This document shows, in pieces, positions 9,160 to 17,473 of a stretch of DNA of 64,000 bases (the stretch's first letter is position 1; each line of letters begins with the position of its first letter). Under the pieces are notes generated by a model, which did no database searches, was not told the origin of the DNA, and saw only the letters and a program-made list of their open reading frames with translations. The stretch spans positions 62,001 through 126,000 of the forward strand of contig NZ_JAFEUL010000003.1 in the NCBI RefSeq assembly GCF_016901225.1, in the 5' to 3' direction. The stretch is from Actibacterium sp. 188UL27-1 (GTDB lineage: Bacteria; Pseudomonadota; Alphaproteobacteria; Rhodobacterales; Rhodobacteraceae). The position numbers and the translations under genes are program-made.

Positions 9160-10565
9160 TACATCACCTCACGCACATCTGTGAGCTTGCCGGTAACGGC
9201 GGCGGCGGCAGCCATGGCAGGGCTCATCAGATGGGTGCGTCCGCCGCGGCCTTGGCGCCCTTCGAAGTTGCGGTTGGACGTGGCCGCGCAACGCTCTCCC
9301 GGCTGTAATTGGTCGGGGTTCATGGCCAGGCACATGGAGCACCCGGCGAGGCGCCATTCAAATCCGGCATCCTTGAAGATGCCCGCCAGGCCCTCTTCCT
9401 CTGCCTGGGCGCGGACCAGGCCGGAACCCGGGACGACCATGGCACGCAGGCCATCCTTGATCTTTTTGCCCTTTAGGATGGCGGCGGCAGCGCGCAAATC
9501 CTCGATCCGGCCATTGGTGCAGGACCCGATAAAGACCGTGTCGATGGTCACATCCGACAGGGGCGTGCCTGGAGCGAGGCCCATATAGTCGAGCGAGCGT
9601 TTGGCGGCGTCTACCTTTCCGCCCGTAAAGTCCTCTGGCGCGGGCACTTTTGCGGTGATGGGCAACACATCTTCGGGAGATGTGCCCCAGGTGACAACGG
9701 GGGCGATATCCTCGCCTTTGATCGTGACAACCATGTCCCATGTGGCATCATCGTCGGAATAAAGGGTCTGCCACCAATTGAGCGCTGCCTCCCATTGCGC
9801 ACCTTTCGGCGCATGGGGGCGGCCTTGAACGTAGTCATAGGTTTTCTGGTCTGGCGCGATAAGCCCTGCCCGTGCGCCGCCTTCGATGGCCATGTTGCAA
9901 ACGGTCATGCGGCCTTCCATGGACAGATCGCGGATCGCCTCACCGCAATACTCAATGACATAGCCGGTGCCACCCGCCGTGCCAGTTTTGCCGATGACGG
10001 ACAAGGTGATGTCCTTGGCCGTAACGCCGGGCGCCAGTTTGCCGGTGATCTCCACCTTCATATTCTTGGATTTTTTCTGGATCAGAGTTTGCGTGGCCAG
10101 AACATGTTCGACCTCGGATGTGCCAATGCCGTGGGCCAGCGCACCAAAGGCACCATGGGTGGCGGTGTGGCTGTCGCCGCAGACGATGGTCATGCCGGGC
10201 AAGGTCCATCCCTGTTCGGGGCCGATGATATGCACAATGCCCTGGCGGATATCAGTCACGGGATAATAGTGGATGCCGAAATCTTTGGCGTTCTTGTCCA
10301 GCGCCTCAACCTGGATCCGGCTATCCTCTGTCATGTTATCGGCATTTTCACGGCCCGGTGTGGTGGGGACGTTATGGTCCGGCACGGCGATGGTTTTTTC
10401 TGGTGCGCGTACTTTGCGGCCGGCCATGCGCAGCCCCTCAAAGGCTTGGGGACTGGTGACCTCATGCACCAGATGGCGATCGATATAGAGCAGGCAGGTG
10501 CCGTCATCCGCCTCGTGGGCGACATGGGCATCCCAGATTTTATCGTACAGCGTCTTGGGGGACAT
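9159..10565 (-). CDS. leuC: 3-isopropylmalate dehydratase large subunit
   Basis: LeuC with LeuD forms the [4Fe-4S] isomerase that converts 2-isopropylmalate to 3-isopropylmalate in leucine synthesis. Family signatures are clear: [42 protein letters not shown] (as [15 protein letters not shown] here), and the cluster ligands in IGSCTNGR and GCSMCLAMN. The 468-residue length is standard. LeuD is not adjacent; the genes downstream are the two secreted unknowns. Whether leuD lies elsewhere cannot be seen from this window. Confidence 0.97.
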   Translation of the reverse strand: MSPKTLYDKIWDAHVAHEADDGTCLLYIDRHLVHEVTSPQAFEGLRMAGRKVRAPEKTIAVPDHNVPTTPGRENADNMTEDSRIQVEALDKNAKDFGIHYYPVTDIRQGIVHIIGPEQGWTLPGMTIVCGDSHTATHGAFGALAHGIGTSEVEHVLATQTLIQKKSKNMKVEITGKLAPGVTAKDITLSVIGKTGTAGGTGYVIEYCGEAIRDLSMEGRMTVCNMAIEGGARAGLIAPDQKTYDYVQGRPHAPKGAQWEAALNWWQTLYSDDDATWDMVVTIKGEDIAPVVTWGTSPEDVLPITAKVPAPEDFTGGKVDAAKRSLDYMGLAPGTPLSDVTIDTVFIGSCTNGRIEDLRAAAAILKGKKIKDGLRAMVVPGSGLVRAQAEEEGLAGIFKDAGFEWRLAGCSMCLAMNPDQLQPGERCAATSNRNFEGRQGRGGRTHLMSPAMAAAAAVTGKLTDVREVM

Positions 10566-10616
10566 CGGTCCGCTCCCGTTTGTGAATGGATCTAGATCAG
10601 TGGCAGCACGGGACGC

Positions 10617-10730
10617 TCAGGAGCGTGCCAGCACAGACCGGGTCGCGCCGTGGAACCGTTCCGTCAGGCGCGCGCGATCATCCATATCAAGGAAGATAGT
10701 CATACCAGTTGGATACAACGCCCGGCCCAT
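10617..10730 (-). CDS. Possible small protein between leuC and the membrane protein gene
   Basis: The 180-nt gap upstream of leuC holds a 37-codon frame on the leuC strand, beginning MGRALYPTGMTIFLDMDDRA and ending before TGA at 10617-10619. Its residue composition looks coding, but there is no clear ribosome-binding site. It could be a small protein, a leader or chance. Apart from this I see nothing else in 10566-10744. Confidence 0.25.
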   Translation of the reverse strand: MGRALYPTGMTIFLDMDDRARLTERFHGATRSVLARS

Positions 10731-10744
10731 GACGGCAAGATCGG

Positions 10745-11263
10745 CTATCCGAGGCCGGACCGACGCAGCGCGCGCAGTTCCATCGGATCATGGGGGATCG
10801 GTACGGCGTCCAACGCATAGGGGGTGTGACGGTCGAGATGGTGATCCGATGTCCAGACCGAAAGGATCAGGCCCGTAAGCATCAATGCGGCCCCAGACCC
10901 GCCCAGGATCGACGCGGCGCCCGTGGTGATCACGCGGGAGGGGGTTTCGTCCAGCCCCAGAGAGACGATGCTGGCCGTCGCGGCCGAAAGGAAAAGGCTG
11001 GTTAGTGCCCAATGACCAAGGATCATTCCCGCTGCATGAACAAAGTGGCCGGGGCGTTTGACCCATGTCGGCACAAGATTTGGGGCCAGGATCACAACAC
11101 AGACCAGCAGCGCGGCGCCATTCAATAGCAGCGGCCCCTTCAAGGCGGCTCCCTCACGGACTGCCCCAGGCAGACACGTCAGGAAGGCCAGACACAGCAC
11201 CGCAGCGCATCCGGCCTGCAACCGCAGCAAGGTTGCATAGATGAACTGAATGTATGGTCGCAT
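10745..11263 (-). CDS. Integral membrane protein, unknown function
   Basis: This 172-residue protein has about four hydrophobic segments: LQAGCAAVLCLAFLTCL; GPLLLNGAALLVCVVILAP; a mid segment with LGHWALTSLFLSAATASIV; and a Gly/Ala-rich GSGAALMLTGLILSV. A short charged tail follows. The start at 11263 (MRPYIQFIY) is chosen because a GGCAGG-rich stretch precedes it and the frame upstream of it is uncharged filler. It lies upstream of leuC on the same strand with a 179-nt gap. No family recognised. Confidence 0.6.
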   Translation of the reverse strand: MRPYIQFIYATLLRLQAGCAAVLCLAFLTCLPGAVREGAALKGPLLLNGAALLVCVVILAPNLVPTWVKRPGHFVHAAGMILGHWALTSLFLSAATASIVSLGLDETPSRVITTGAASILGGSGAALMLTGLILSVWTSDHHLDRHTPYALDAVPIPHDPMELRALRRSGLG

Positions 11264-11491
11264 GGATATTGCCTGCCTGCCCCCGGTTGACGGGTATTTA
11301 TACACCGCTGAAACAAGACGGATCTGAGGCGGCTCTTGGTCAATTGTGGGTCGCACATGGGGGAAGCTGGGTCACCGTGTGCACCAAAGCGTCGTTTCGC
11401 CCGGCCCAAATGCACGCAGGGATGATCCGATCCCTGACATGAGACGTAACAGCCACGAATGACCATGAAGTTAATATGATTGGAGAGAGTG

Positions 11492-12091
11492 ATGCGCAGT
11501 TCTTACGTGACACTGCATGTCGCCTTGATCGGAGCGATTGCGCTGGCTTTGATGTCCACCATTGCGGGGGCGAACATGTACAAGGGTTACGAAATCCCCA
11601 CCTATTCCGTTCAACAGGCGGATGGGCCTTTTGAGGTGCGGCTTTATGAGCCGCATCTGGTGGCTGAGGTGGCCAAAGGCGGTTCGCGCAACCAGGCTGC
11701 CAGCAGCGGGTTTCGGACATTGGCTAAATTCATCTTTGGTGGAAATTCGGCGGATGAAAGCATCGCCATGACCGCGCCTGTATCACAGATCCCCGGCAAG
11801 AATGGCTGGTTGGTTCGGTTTGCCATGCCAAGCCAGTATGACATGGAAGCGCTGCCCAAACCGATGGATGACACCGTGCGAATCGTTGAGGTGCCAGGGG
11901 ACCGGCAAGCGACGATCCAGTTTTCTGGCCGGTGGAACAGCGCCAAGTTACGCGAAAAGGAACAGGCATTGCGGGCCTGGATGGCCGAGCGGGGACTAAC
12001 GGCGGCCGGATCAGTCCGATACTATTTCTACGATGATCCGTTCACGATGCCGTGGAACCGCCGCAACGAGGTGGCCATTGCCGTAAATTGA
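11492..12091 (+). CDS. SOUL family haem-binding protein, exported
   Basis: A SOUL/HBP-type domain is identifiable from YEIPTYSVQQADGPFEVRLYEPHLVAEV near residue 35, GFRTLAKFIFGGN, IAMTAPVSQIP and the C-terminal YYFYDDPFTMPWNRRNEVAI. Members bind haem or porphyrin; the bacterial role is unclear. An N-terminal signal segment (LIGAIALALMSTIAGA) indicates export. The ATG at 11492 is preceded by GGAGAGAG; a TTG at 11480 is in frame but lacks such a site. It is a single gene with its own promoter region. Confidence 0.88.
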   Translation: MRSSYVTLHVALIGAIALALMSTIAGANMYKGYEIPTYSVQQADGPFEVRLYEPHLVAEVAKGGSRNQAASSGFRTLAKFIFGGNSADESIAMTAPVSQIPGKNGWLVRFAMPSQYDMEALPKPMDDTVRIVEVPGDRQATIQFSGRWNSAKLREKEQALRAWMAERGLTAAGSVRYYFYDDPFTMPWNRRNEVAIAVN

Positions 12092-12135
12092 GTCGAGGTT
12101 GCAAAGCCTTGTGACCTTGCGGGTCGCCATGCCAA

Positions 12136-12156
12136 GCTGAGCCACCTGAGCTCAGC
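12136..12156 (+). terminator. Hairpin between SOUL and mscS genes
   Basis: A perfect 7-bp stem, GCTGAGC / GCTCAGC with a 7-nt loop, lies 45 nt after the SOUL stop and ends one base before the AAGG ribosome-binding site of mscS. There is no U-tract, so it may end the upstream transcript weakly or influence mscS translation. Confidence 0.3.
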
Positions 12157-12168
12157 AAGGCGTGATTT

Positions 12169-13515
12169 TTGGATACCGATCTCAATACACTCGTTGATCT
12201 GATTTTATCCCTGTGGGCTCGGTTCCAAAGCTTGGCCGCCCTGATCCTCAGCCCGCGGCAGTTTACACAGATCGTCTTGGCAGTTGTTTTGCTGGCCGTC
12301 GCCCATCTGTTGGCACTTTGGTTAGAGCCAAAGTTGCAGGCCTGGACCCGTAATCGCGAAGGTTGGGCCAAATGGCGGCTGCGATGGATGGTCGTGATCC
12401 GACAGCGCCTGCGACTAATCCTATTCGTAATTCTGTCGTGGATTGCCGTTGTAGTGGTGCGTCAAATCATTGTCTGGCCATCGGCGCGGTACATTCTGAC
12501 CCTTGTTGCCTCGATCGCGACAGCATGGCTTATCGTGGCCTTGGCCACGCGATTGATCCGAAATCGCTTCATGCAGCGCCTGGTCTCGTGGGGCGCGTGG
12601 ATCTGGGTCACGCTCTACTACGTTGGGTTATTGGACGAAACCTACCAACTGCTCGACACCCTTGCCCTCGAATTTGGTGAATTCAGGCTTTCGGTCTTGC
12701 TGTTGCTGCAGGCTCTTGTGGCCACGGGCGTCTTGCTGACCTTGGCGCGGCTGATCACCCAGACAACATCGACGCGCGTGAGACAGAATGAGGATCTGTC
12801 ACCGTCCATGCAGGTGTTGGTGGTCAAGGTGTTGCAACTGGTGCTGTATGGGGCCGCCTTTTTCATCGGTCTCAAGGCGGTTGGTTTTGACCTGACCGGG
12901 CTTGCTGTCTTGTCAGGCGCCATCGGCGTTGGCCTTGGTTTCGGGTTGCAAAAGGTCGTGTCAAACTTGGTGTCCGGCATCATCATCCTGCTGGATAAGT
13001 CAATCAAACCGGGGGACGTGATCAGCCTGGGAGAGACCTTTGGCTGGATCAACTCGCTGGGGGCGCGCTATGTATCGATCACCACGCGGGACGGCAAAGA
13101 ATACCTGATCCCGAATGAGGATCTGATCACCGGCCAAGTGGTGAACTGGTCCCATTCCAATGATTTCGTGCGGTTGGATATCCATTTCGGGACGGCTTAC
13201 CACAACGATCCCCACAAGGTGCGGGCCATCGCCATTGAAGCCGCGTCCAGCGTGTCGCGCGTTTTGGACGATCGCCGCCCGGTCTGCCATATCGTGGGGT
13301 TCGGCGACAGCTCGGTCGATTACATCCTGCGGTTCTGGATCTCTGACCCGACCGGCGGGCTGACCAATATCCGTGGGGCGGTCTTTCTGGCGCTGTGGGA
13401 TGCGTTTGAGGCAGCGGGCATCTCCATCCCCTTCCCGCAGCGTGAAATCCGCATGTTGGACGAGGCGGGGATGGATCAATCAACTGGCACGGCCTCCAAA
13501 ATGTCACCCGGCTGA
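12169..13515 (+). CDS. Small-conductance mechanosensitive channel family protein (MscS)
   Basis: This inner-membrane channel opens on membrane stretch to release solutes. There are several N-terminal hydrophobic segments, then the MscS core from about residue 240: the pore helix GLAVLSGAIGVGLGFGLQKVVSNLVSG, followed by the beta domain (IKPGDVISLGETFGWI, YVSITTRDGKEYLIPNEDLI). The 448-residue length is that of MscS proteins with extra N-terminal helices. The start appears to be TTG at 12169, eight nt after AAGG; no in-frame ATG fits. Its 3' end overlaps the convergent XRE regulator by 40 nt. Confidence 0.9.
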   Translation: MDTDLNTLVDLILSLWARFQSLAALILSPRQFTQIVLAVVLLAVAHLLALWLEPKLQAWTRNREGWAKWRLRWMVVIRQRLRLILFVILSWIAVVVVRQIIVWPSARYILTLVASIATAWLIVALATRLIRNRFMQRLVSWGAWIWVTLYYVGLLDETYQLLDTLALEFGEFRLSVLLLLQALVATGVLLTLARLITQTTSTRVRQNEDLSPSMQVLVVKVLQLVLYGAAFFIGLKAVGFDLTGLAVLSGAIGVGLGFGLQKVVSNLVSGIIILLDKSIKPGDVISLGETFGWINSLGARYVSITTRDGKEYLIPNEDLITGQVVNWSHSNDFVRLDIHFGTAYHNDPHKVRAIAIEAASSVSRVLDDRRPVCHIVGFGDSSVDYILRFWISDPTGGLTNIRGAVFLALWDAFEAAGISIPFPQREIRMLDEAGMDQSTGTASKMSPG

Positions 13516-13697
13516 CAGTCCAGATAGGTGCAGATCGCGGCCAGGGTCTCAAACCGGATGCCCTTCACCTTGCCAGATTTCAGCAGGCTGATGTTTTGTT
13601 CGGTGATCCCGATGGCAGCGGCCAGATCGCGCCCCCTGACCTTGCGCCGCGCCATCATGACATCAAGTCGCACCTCGATCCGGTGCGGGGCGGTCAT
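13476..13697 (-). CDS. XRE/Cro-type helix-turn-helix regulator
   Basis: A 73-residue DNA-binding protein of the short Cro type: VRGRDLAAAIGITEQNISLLKSGK forms the helix-turn-helix, followed by IRFETLAAICTYLDCQPGDILE. Small regulators of this kind are regularly coupled to DUF2975 membrane proteins, and here its start overlaps the stop of such a gene by 4 nt (13694-13697). The operon probably controls itself. The 3' end runs 40 nt into mscS on the opposite strand. Confidence 0.9.
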   Translation of the reverse strand: MTAPHRIEVRLDVMMARRKVRGRDLAAAIGITEQNISLLKSGKVKGIRFETLAAICTYLDCQPGDILEAVPVD

Positions 13698-14230
13698 ATG
13701 AAGCTCCGGTTTTCATCCGCCATTTCGGCCGCCTGTCCCATTACCCAGCCAACCAGAATCACAACCGTTCCGGCCAGAACCAAGGCAAGATCCGAGTCCT
13801 CGATCCCAATGCTGAGCGTGCGTTCGCCCGATGCGTTGAGCGCGGTCAGGATAAGAATGTCGATGGTGTTCGAGACAAAGCTGAACGCGGCGACAGCAAG
13901 TAAACCTTGGCCGATCCTACGCAGAGCCTGGGCGCAGGCGGGGCTGAGTGTTTCGCCCAAAGCATAGCGCGCCAGGAGCCGGTGTAGATGCCAAAGCGGG
14001 ATCGCCAAAATGGCCAGCCCCACTGAGAAGACGGCGATATAAGCCGCGATCTGCCAGGTCGCAAACGCATGGGGCAGGTTGTAGTCGCTGTACTCTTCAC
14101 GGATGGGAACCGACAGATCCGGGTAAGTCAGCAAGGGGACGATTACAAATAGAGGGAGCGCGTACAGCATTAACAACACCGTGGTGCGCAGAATGCGCGC
14201 AAGCCGCGAGATCCGCCTAGTATTCGACAT
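13694..14230 (-). CDS. DUF2975 membrane protein
   Basis: A 178-residue protein with four hydrophobic segments, at about 15-35, 60-80, 108-128 and 150-170. It shows the DUF2975 layout: LRRIGQGLLAVAAFSFVSNTIDILIL near the middle and a final VLAGTVVILVGWVMGQAAEMADENRSFI. The ending before ENRSFI is characteristic of DUF2975 proteins. Function is unknown; family members travel with an XRE regulator, as here. The AT-rich gap 14231-14282 separates it from a divergent gene and should hold both promoters. Confidence 0.85.
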   Translation of the reverse strand: MSNTRRISRLARILRTTVLLMLYALPLFVIVPLLTYPDLSVPIREEYSDYNLPHAFATWQIAAYIAVFSVGLAILAIPLWHLHRLLARYALGETLSPACAQALRRIGQGLLAVAAFSFVSNTIDILILTALNASGERTLSIGIEDSDLALVLAGTVVILVGWVMGQAAEMADENRSFI

Positions 14231-14282
14231 GAATGTTTATCCTTTACATCGCATTTATTTATTGTTTCACGTTAATTAAATT

Positions 14283-14867
14283 ATGTCAAAGGAGAATCTC
14301 ACGCTTTCGCGTTGTGTCCTGTTGATTGTTGCAATTGGTCTGGCCTTGATCCTAAAGGGATGCGGGGCGGTGGTGCCATCTACCGTGGCGAAGCTGGACC
14401 AGTTTTCGCCCCTGACGGTGGATCCTGCGGGCTTGGAAGTAGCGCTGGATATACCCGATGGACTGGACCTGAGCGCAGGGTCCGAGGTGTTGAGGTTATC
14501 GGCTGTTCAGAAGCTCACCGGTGAACATGCCTCAGCCCAATTCGTGTTGCAGCGGCGTGACCAAATCGCAGGGGCGCCACCGGCGGACGGGCGCATGGCC
14601 TTCTATCGGATTGCACCCGCCGATAGGGCACGCATGCGGGCATTGCAGGCGCGGATCCGGCAGATGGAAATGCAGGATGAGGCGGATCTTGATGGATCGC
14701 TGGGAATTGCCATCGAAGGCTGCATTCGGGGCGCTGGCCCGACTGACGGCGCCCGCGGGTCGATCTGGTTGCGGGTCGAGCCCGATGGGCAGTTCCTGCC
14801 ATTGATCCGTCGGGGTCGTGTCTCGACCCTGTTTGAGGATGAACCATTGGAGCGTTGCGGCATATAA
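14283..14867 (+). CDS. Putative lipoprotein or membrane-anchored protein, unknown function
   Basis: A 194-residue protein with a hydrophobic N-terminus (CVLLIVAIGLALILKGCG). LKGC resembles a lipobox but has Lys at an unusual position, so lipid attachment is uncertain. The rest is soluble, with a charged helix RARMRALQARIRQMEMQDEADLD near residue 120. The ATG at 14283 has no ribosome-binding site upstream; AAAGGAG lies just inside the frame (14288-14294), and no in-frame ATG, GTG or TTG sits at the right distance after it. Start assignment is therefore tentative. No family recognised. Confidence 0.6.
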   Translation: MSKENLTLSRCVLLIVAIGLALILKGCGAVVPSTVAKLDQFSPLTVDPAGLEVALDIPDGLDLSAGSEVLRLSAVQKLTGEHASAQFVLQRRDQIAGAPPADGRMAFYRIAPADRARMRALQARIRQMEMQDEADLDGSLGIAIEGCIRGAGPTDGARGSIWLRVEPDGQFLPLIRRGRVSTLFEDEPLERCGI

Positions 14868-14955
14868 CGTTACAAATCTTGAGATTTGACCGATCCAATG
14901 CTATTTTCCTATCATGCCCAGCGTCGGGGCTGAGCGACGTGCAACCCGGAGGACC

Positions 14956-15015
14956 ATGTCCTGTCTCACTCTGTCCAGGTCGCGCCTGATCGTGCGACGG
15001 CCAGCGCATCGATGA
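14956..15015 (+). CDS. Short upstream ORF coupled to rsfS
   Basis: A strong GGAGGA (14948-14953) precedes an ATG at 14956 that opens a 19-codon frame (MSCLTLSRSRLIVRRPAHR). Its TGA overlaps the rsfS ATG as ATGA. The rsfS frame itself is also open across this stretch, reading LSHSVQVAPDRATASAS. The mini-ORF is therefore either a coupling leader or the sign of a one-base change that detached the ribosome-binding site from an originally longer rsfS. Confidence 0.35.
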   Translation: MSCLTLSRSRLIVRRPAHR

Positions 15016-15386
15016 CGGTGCAGCACAATGCTTTGACCAGCGAGCAGCTGCTTGACCGCATTTTGATCCAATTGAACCAAGATAAAGCCGAAGAGATCGT
15101 GCAGATCGACCTGACCGGTAAATCCGAAATGGGCGACTACATGGTGATCTGTTCGGGCCGATCATCGCGTCAAGTCGCGTCGATCTCACAAAAACTGGTC
15201 GAGACGCTCAAGCAGGAGCATGACCGCAGTTGTAAGATCGAAGGCAAAGATGCAGGCGACTGGGTCTTGATCGATACCGGCGACGTGATTGTCCATGTCT
15301 TCCGCCCGGAAGTGCGCGAGTTTTACCAGCTTGAAAAGATGTGGTTGCCCCAGGGCGCTTCATCCGCGGAGCGTAGCGACGCCTGA
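15012..15386 (+). CDS. rsfS: Ribosomal silencing factor RsfS
   Basis: RsfS binds ribosomal protein uL14 and blocks subunit joining during starvation. The 124-residue protein shows the family core DKAEEIVQIDLTGKSEMGDYMVICSGRSSRQV, then IEGKDAGDWVLIDTGDVIVHVF and YQLEKMW. The first methionine in frame is at 15012, but the frame continues upstream to a CTG at the right spacing from GGAGGA, so the native N-terminus may be longer. Its stop overlaps the rlmH start (TGATG). Confidence 0.95.
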   Translation: MTVQHNALTSEQLLDRILIQLNQDKAEEIVQIDLTGKSEMGDYMVICSGRSSRQVASISQKLVETLKQEHDRSCKIEGKDAGDWVLIDTGDVIVHVFRPEVREFYQLEKMWLPQGASSAERSDA

Positions 15387-15856
15387 TGCAGGTTGGCGTT
15401 TTGGCGGTTGGCCGCTTGCGTGCGGGGCCGAAACGCGACCTAGTGGAGGATTACCTGACCCGGGCCGCACGGTCCGGGCGATCCCTCGGCTTCAGCGCGT
15501 TCGACGTGATTGAGGTAGACGGCCGCAAAGGCGGCGGCATGGCCGCAGAGGCCGTATTGCTACGCAAGACGCGACCCACAGGTAGCGTGATGGTCGCTTT
15601 GGATGAGCGTGGGCGCACCCTGACCTCCCCCAAATTTGCAGATACGCTGGCTGGCTGGCGCGATGCCGGGCACGGCCATGCGACCTTTGTCATTGGCGGT
15701 GCAGATGGTCTGGCGCGAGATTTCGTTGCAGAGGCGGATCAGGTTTTGTCGTTTGGCACCATGGTCTGGCCGCATATGTTGGTGCGGGTGATGCTGGCCG
15801 AGCAGTTATATCGCGCCATGTCCATCCTGGCGGGGGCACCGTACCATCGGATTTAG
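15386..15856 (+). CDS. rlmH: 23S rRNA pseudouridine-1915 N3-methyltransferase
   Basis: RlmH is a SPOUT methyltransferase acting on helix 69 of assembled 70S ribosomes. The knotted SAM site appears as TFVIGGADGL, followed by LSFGTMVWPHMLVRVMLAEQLYRAMSILAGAPYHR, the invariant C-terminus. Length is 156 residues, as expected. The gene is directly coupled to rsfS, the usual order in alphaproteobacteria. It is followed by a 102-nt gap that ends in the gpmI leader (GAAGGGG). Confidence 0.97.
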   Translation: MQVGVLAVGRLRAGPKRDLVEDYLTRAARSGRSLGFSAFDVIEVDGRKGGGMAAEAVLLRKTRPTGSVMVALDERGRTLTSPKFADTLAGWRDAGHGHATFVIGGADGLARDFVAEADQVLSFGTMVWPHMLVRVMLAEQLYRAMSILAGAPYHRI

Positions 15857-15958
15857 AGTTTAGGCCTTTGGCGAGGATATTTGTAGACACATGATGGGGC
15901 AGTGGTTTTGCTTTTGCCCCCGGATCGCTAGAAGGCACAAAGACGAAGGGGATGTTCG

Positions 15959-17473
15959 ATGGCCGGACCTGTTGTTTTGTGCATTCTGGATGGCTGGGGT
16001 CTGAGTGACAGGCCGGAAGGCAACGCGCCGTTGCTGGCCGAAACCCCAGTTTTTGATCATCTGATGGCCGAATATCCCAATGCGACACTCATCACCCATG
16101 GGCCGGATGTCGGATTGCCAAAGGGGCAGATGGGCAATTCGGAGGTCGGGCATACCAATATTGGCGCTGGTCGGGTCGTGGCGATGGATCTTGGGCAGAT
16201 CGACCTGGCGATCGAAGAGGGCACCTTTGCCCACGAGGCGGCATTGGTCGCATTCATTGACCGGATGAAGACATCTGGCGGAGTTGCCCATGTCATGGGT
16301 GTCATCTCTGACGGTGGGGTGCATGGGCATATCGACCACGTGCTGGCCGCCCTGCGGGTTTTGACGGATGCTGGTGTTCCGGTTGCCTTGCATGCGGTGA
16401 CAGATGGGCGTGACGTCGCTCCACGTTCTGCCGATAGCTTCATTGATCGGCTGGCTGACGAAGTGCCGGACGGTGTACGGATTGCCACCGTGTGCGGGCG
16501 ATACTTCGCGATGGACCGCGACAATCGCTGGGATCGGGTCGCACTCGCCCACGCTGCCATGGTGCGCGGCGAGGGTATTCAGGCCGACAGTGCCGCGGCA
16601 GCGGTTCAGGCGGCCTATGCCGATGACAAGAGCGATGAGTTCATCCCCCCCCATGTCATTGGTAATTATACCGGAATGCAGGGTGGCGATGGCTTTTTCT
16701 GCCTCAACTTCCGCGCTGACCGTGCGCGGGAGATCCTTGCGGCCATCTGCGCGCTGGACTTTGATGCCTTTGATCGCAGCCCGGCGCCGGAACTGGCCGC
16801 AAGACTGGGCATGGTCGACTATTCCGAGGCACACAACGCCTATATGACGACGGTCTTTCCTAAGCAGACCATCACCAATACGCTCGGTGCCTGGGTTGCC
16901 GCCCATGGCAAGCGCCAGTTTCGACTTGCCGAGACCGAGAAGTACCCCCATGTTACGTTCTTTCTGAATGGTGGGCGGGAGACACCAGAGAATGGTGAAG
17001 ACCGGTTCATGCCGGCTTCTCCCAAGATTGCAACCTATGATCTGCAGCCTGAAATGTCCGCCACGGAGGTGACGGAGCGGTTCGTTTCTGCGATCGAGAC
17101 AGGGTACGACCTGATCGTCGCGAATTATGCCAACCCGGATATGGTCGGGCATACCGGCGATGTTAAGGCTGCGATGGCGGCCTGCGCCGCCGTGGATCGG
17201 GGGTTGGGGCAGGTGATGAAAGCCTTGAGCGCCGCAGGTGGCGCAATGGTTGTGACCGCGGACCATGGCAATTGTGAGGTTATGATCGACCCTGAGACCG
17301 GCGGTGCGCATACGGCCCATACGCTGAACCCCGTGCCCGTGATCCTGATCGGTGGCCCGCAAGGCGCCACACTTCGCCATGGGCGGCTGGCCGATCTGGC
17401 GCCGACAATCCTGGCCCTGATGGGGCTGGTGCAGCCCGATGAAATGACGGGCCGGTCGCTGATCGGATCATGA
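15959..17473 (+). CDS. gpmI: 2,3-bisphosphoglycerate-independent phosphoglycerate mutase
   Basis: GpmI interconverts 3- and 2-phosphoglycerate through a phosphoserine enzyme with two Mn ions. The nucleophile motif MGNSEVGHTNIGAGR, the metal motif CILDGWG at the start, VTDGRDVAPRSA, and VTADHGNCE with GGAHTAHTLNPVP near the end are all present. The 504 residues match the family. Its stop overlaps the next gene by 4 nt (17470-17473), so the EnvC-like protein is translationally coupled to it. Confidence 0.97.
   Translation: MAGPVVLCILDGWGLSDRPEGNAPLLAETPVFDHLMAEYPNATLITHGPDVGLPKGQMGNSEVGHTNIGAGRVVAMDLGQIDLAIEEGTFAHEAALVAFIDRMKTSGGVAHVMGVISDGGVHGHIDHVLAALRVLTDAGVPVALHAVTDGRDVAPRSADSFIDRLADEVPDGVRIATVCGRYFAMDRDNRWDRVALAHAAMVRGEGIQADSAAAAVQAAYADDKSDEFIPPHVIGNYTGMQGGDGFFCLNFRADRAREILAAICALDFDAFDRSPAPELAARLGMVDYSEAHNAYMTTVFPKQTITNTLGAWVAAHGKRQFRLAETEKYPHVTFFLNGGRETPENGEDRFMPASPKIATYDLQPEMSATEVTERFVSAIETGYDLIVANYANPDMVGHTGDVKAAMAACAAVDRGLGQVMKALSAAGGAMVVTADHGNCEVMIDPETGGAHTAHTLNPVPVILIGGPQGATLRHGRLADLAPTILALMGLVQPDEMTGRSLIGS

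Noticed and set aside
9795-10595. Plus-strand open frame of 266 codons opposite leuC
   Set aside because: Mirror of conserved LeuC codons; no ribosome-binding site or family pattern.
15860-17380. Minus-strand open frame of 506 codons opposite gpmI
   Set aside because: Antisense to a fully conserved enzyme, rich in His, Arg and Gly without any recognisable motif; a GC-bias shadow.
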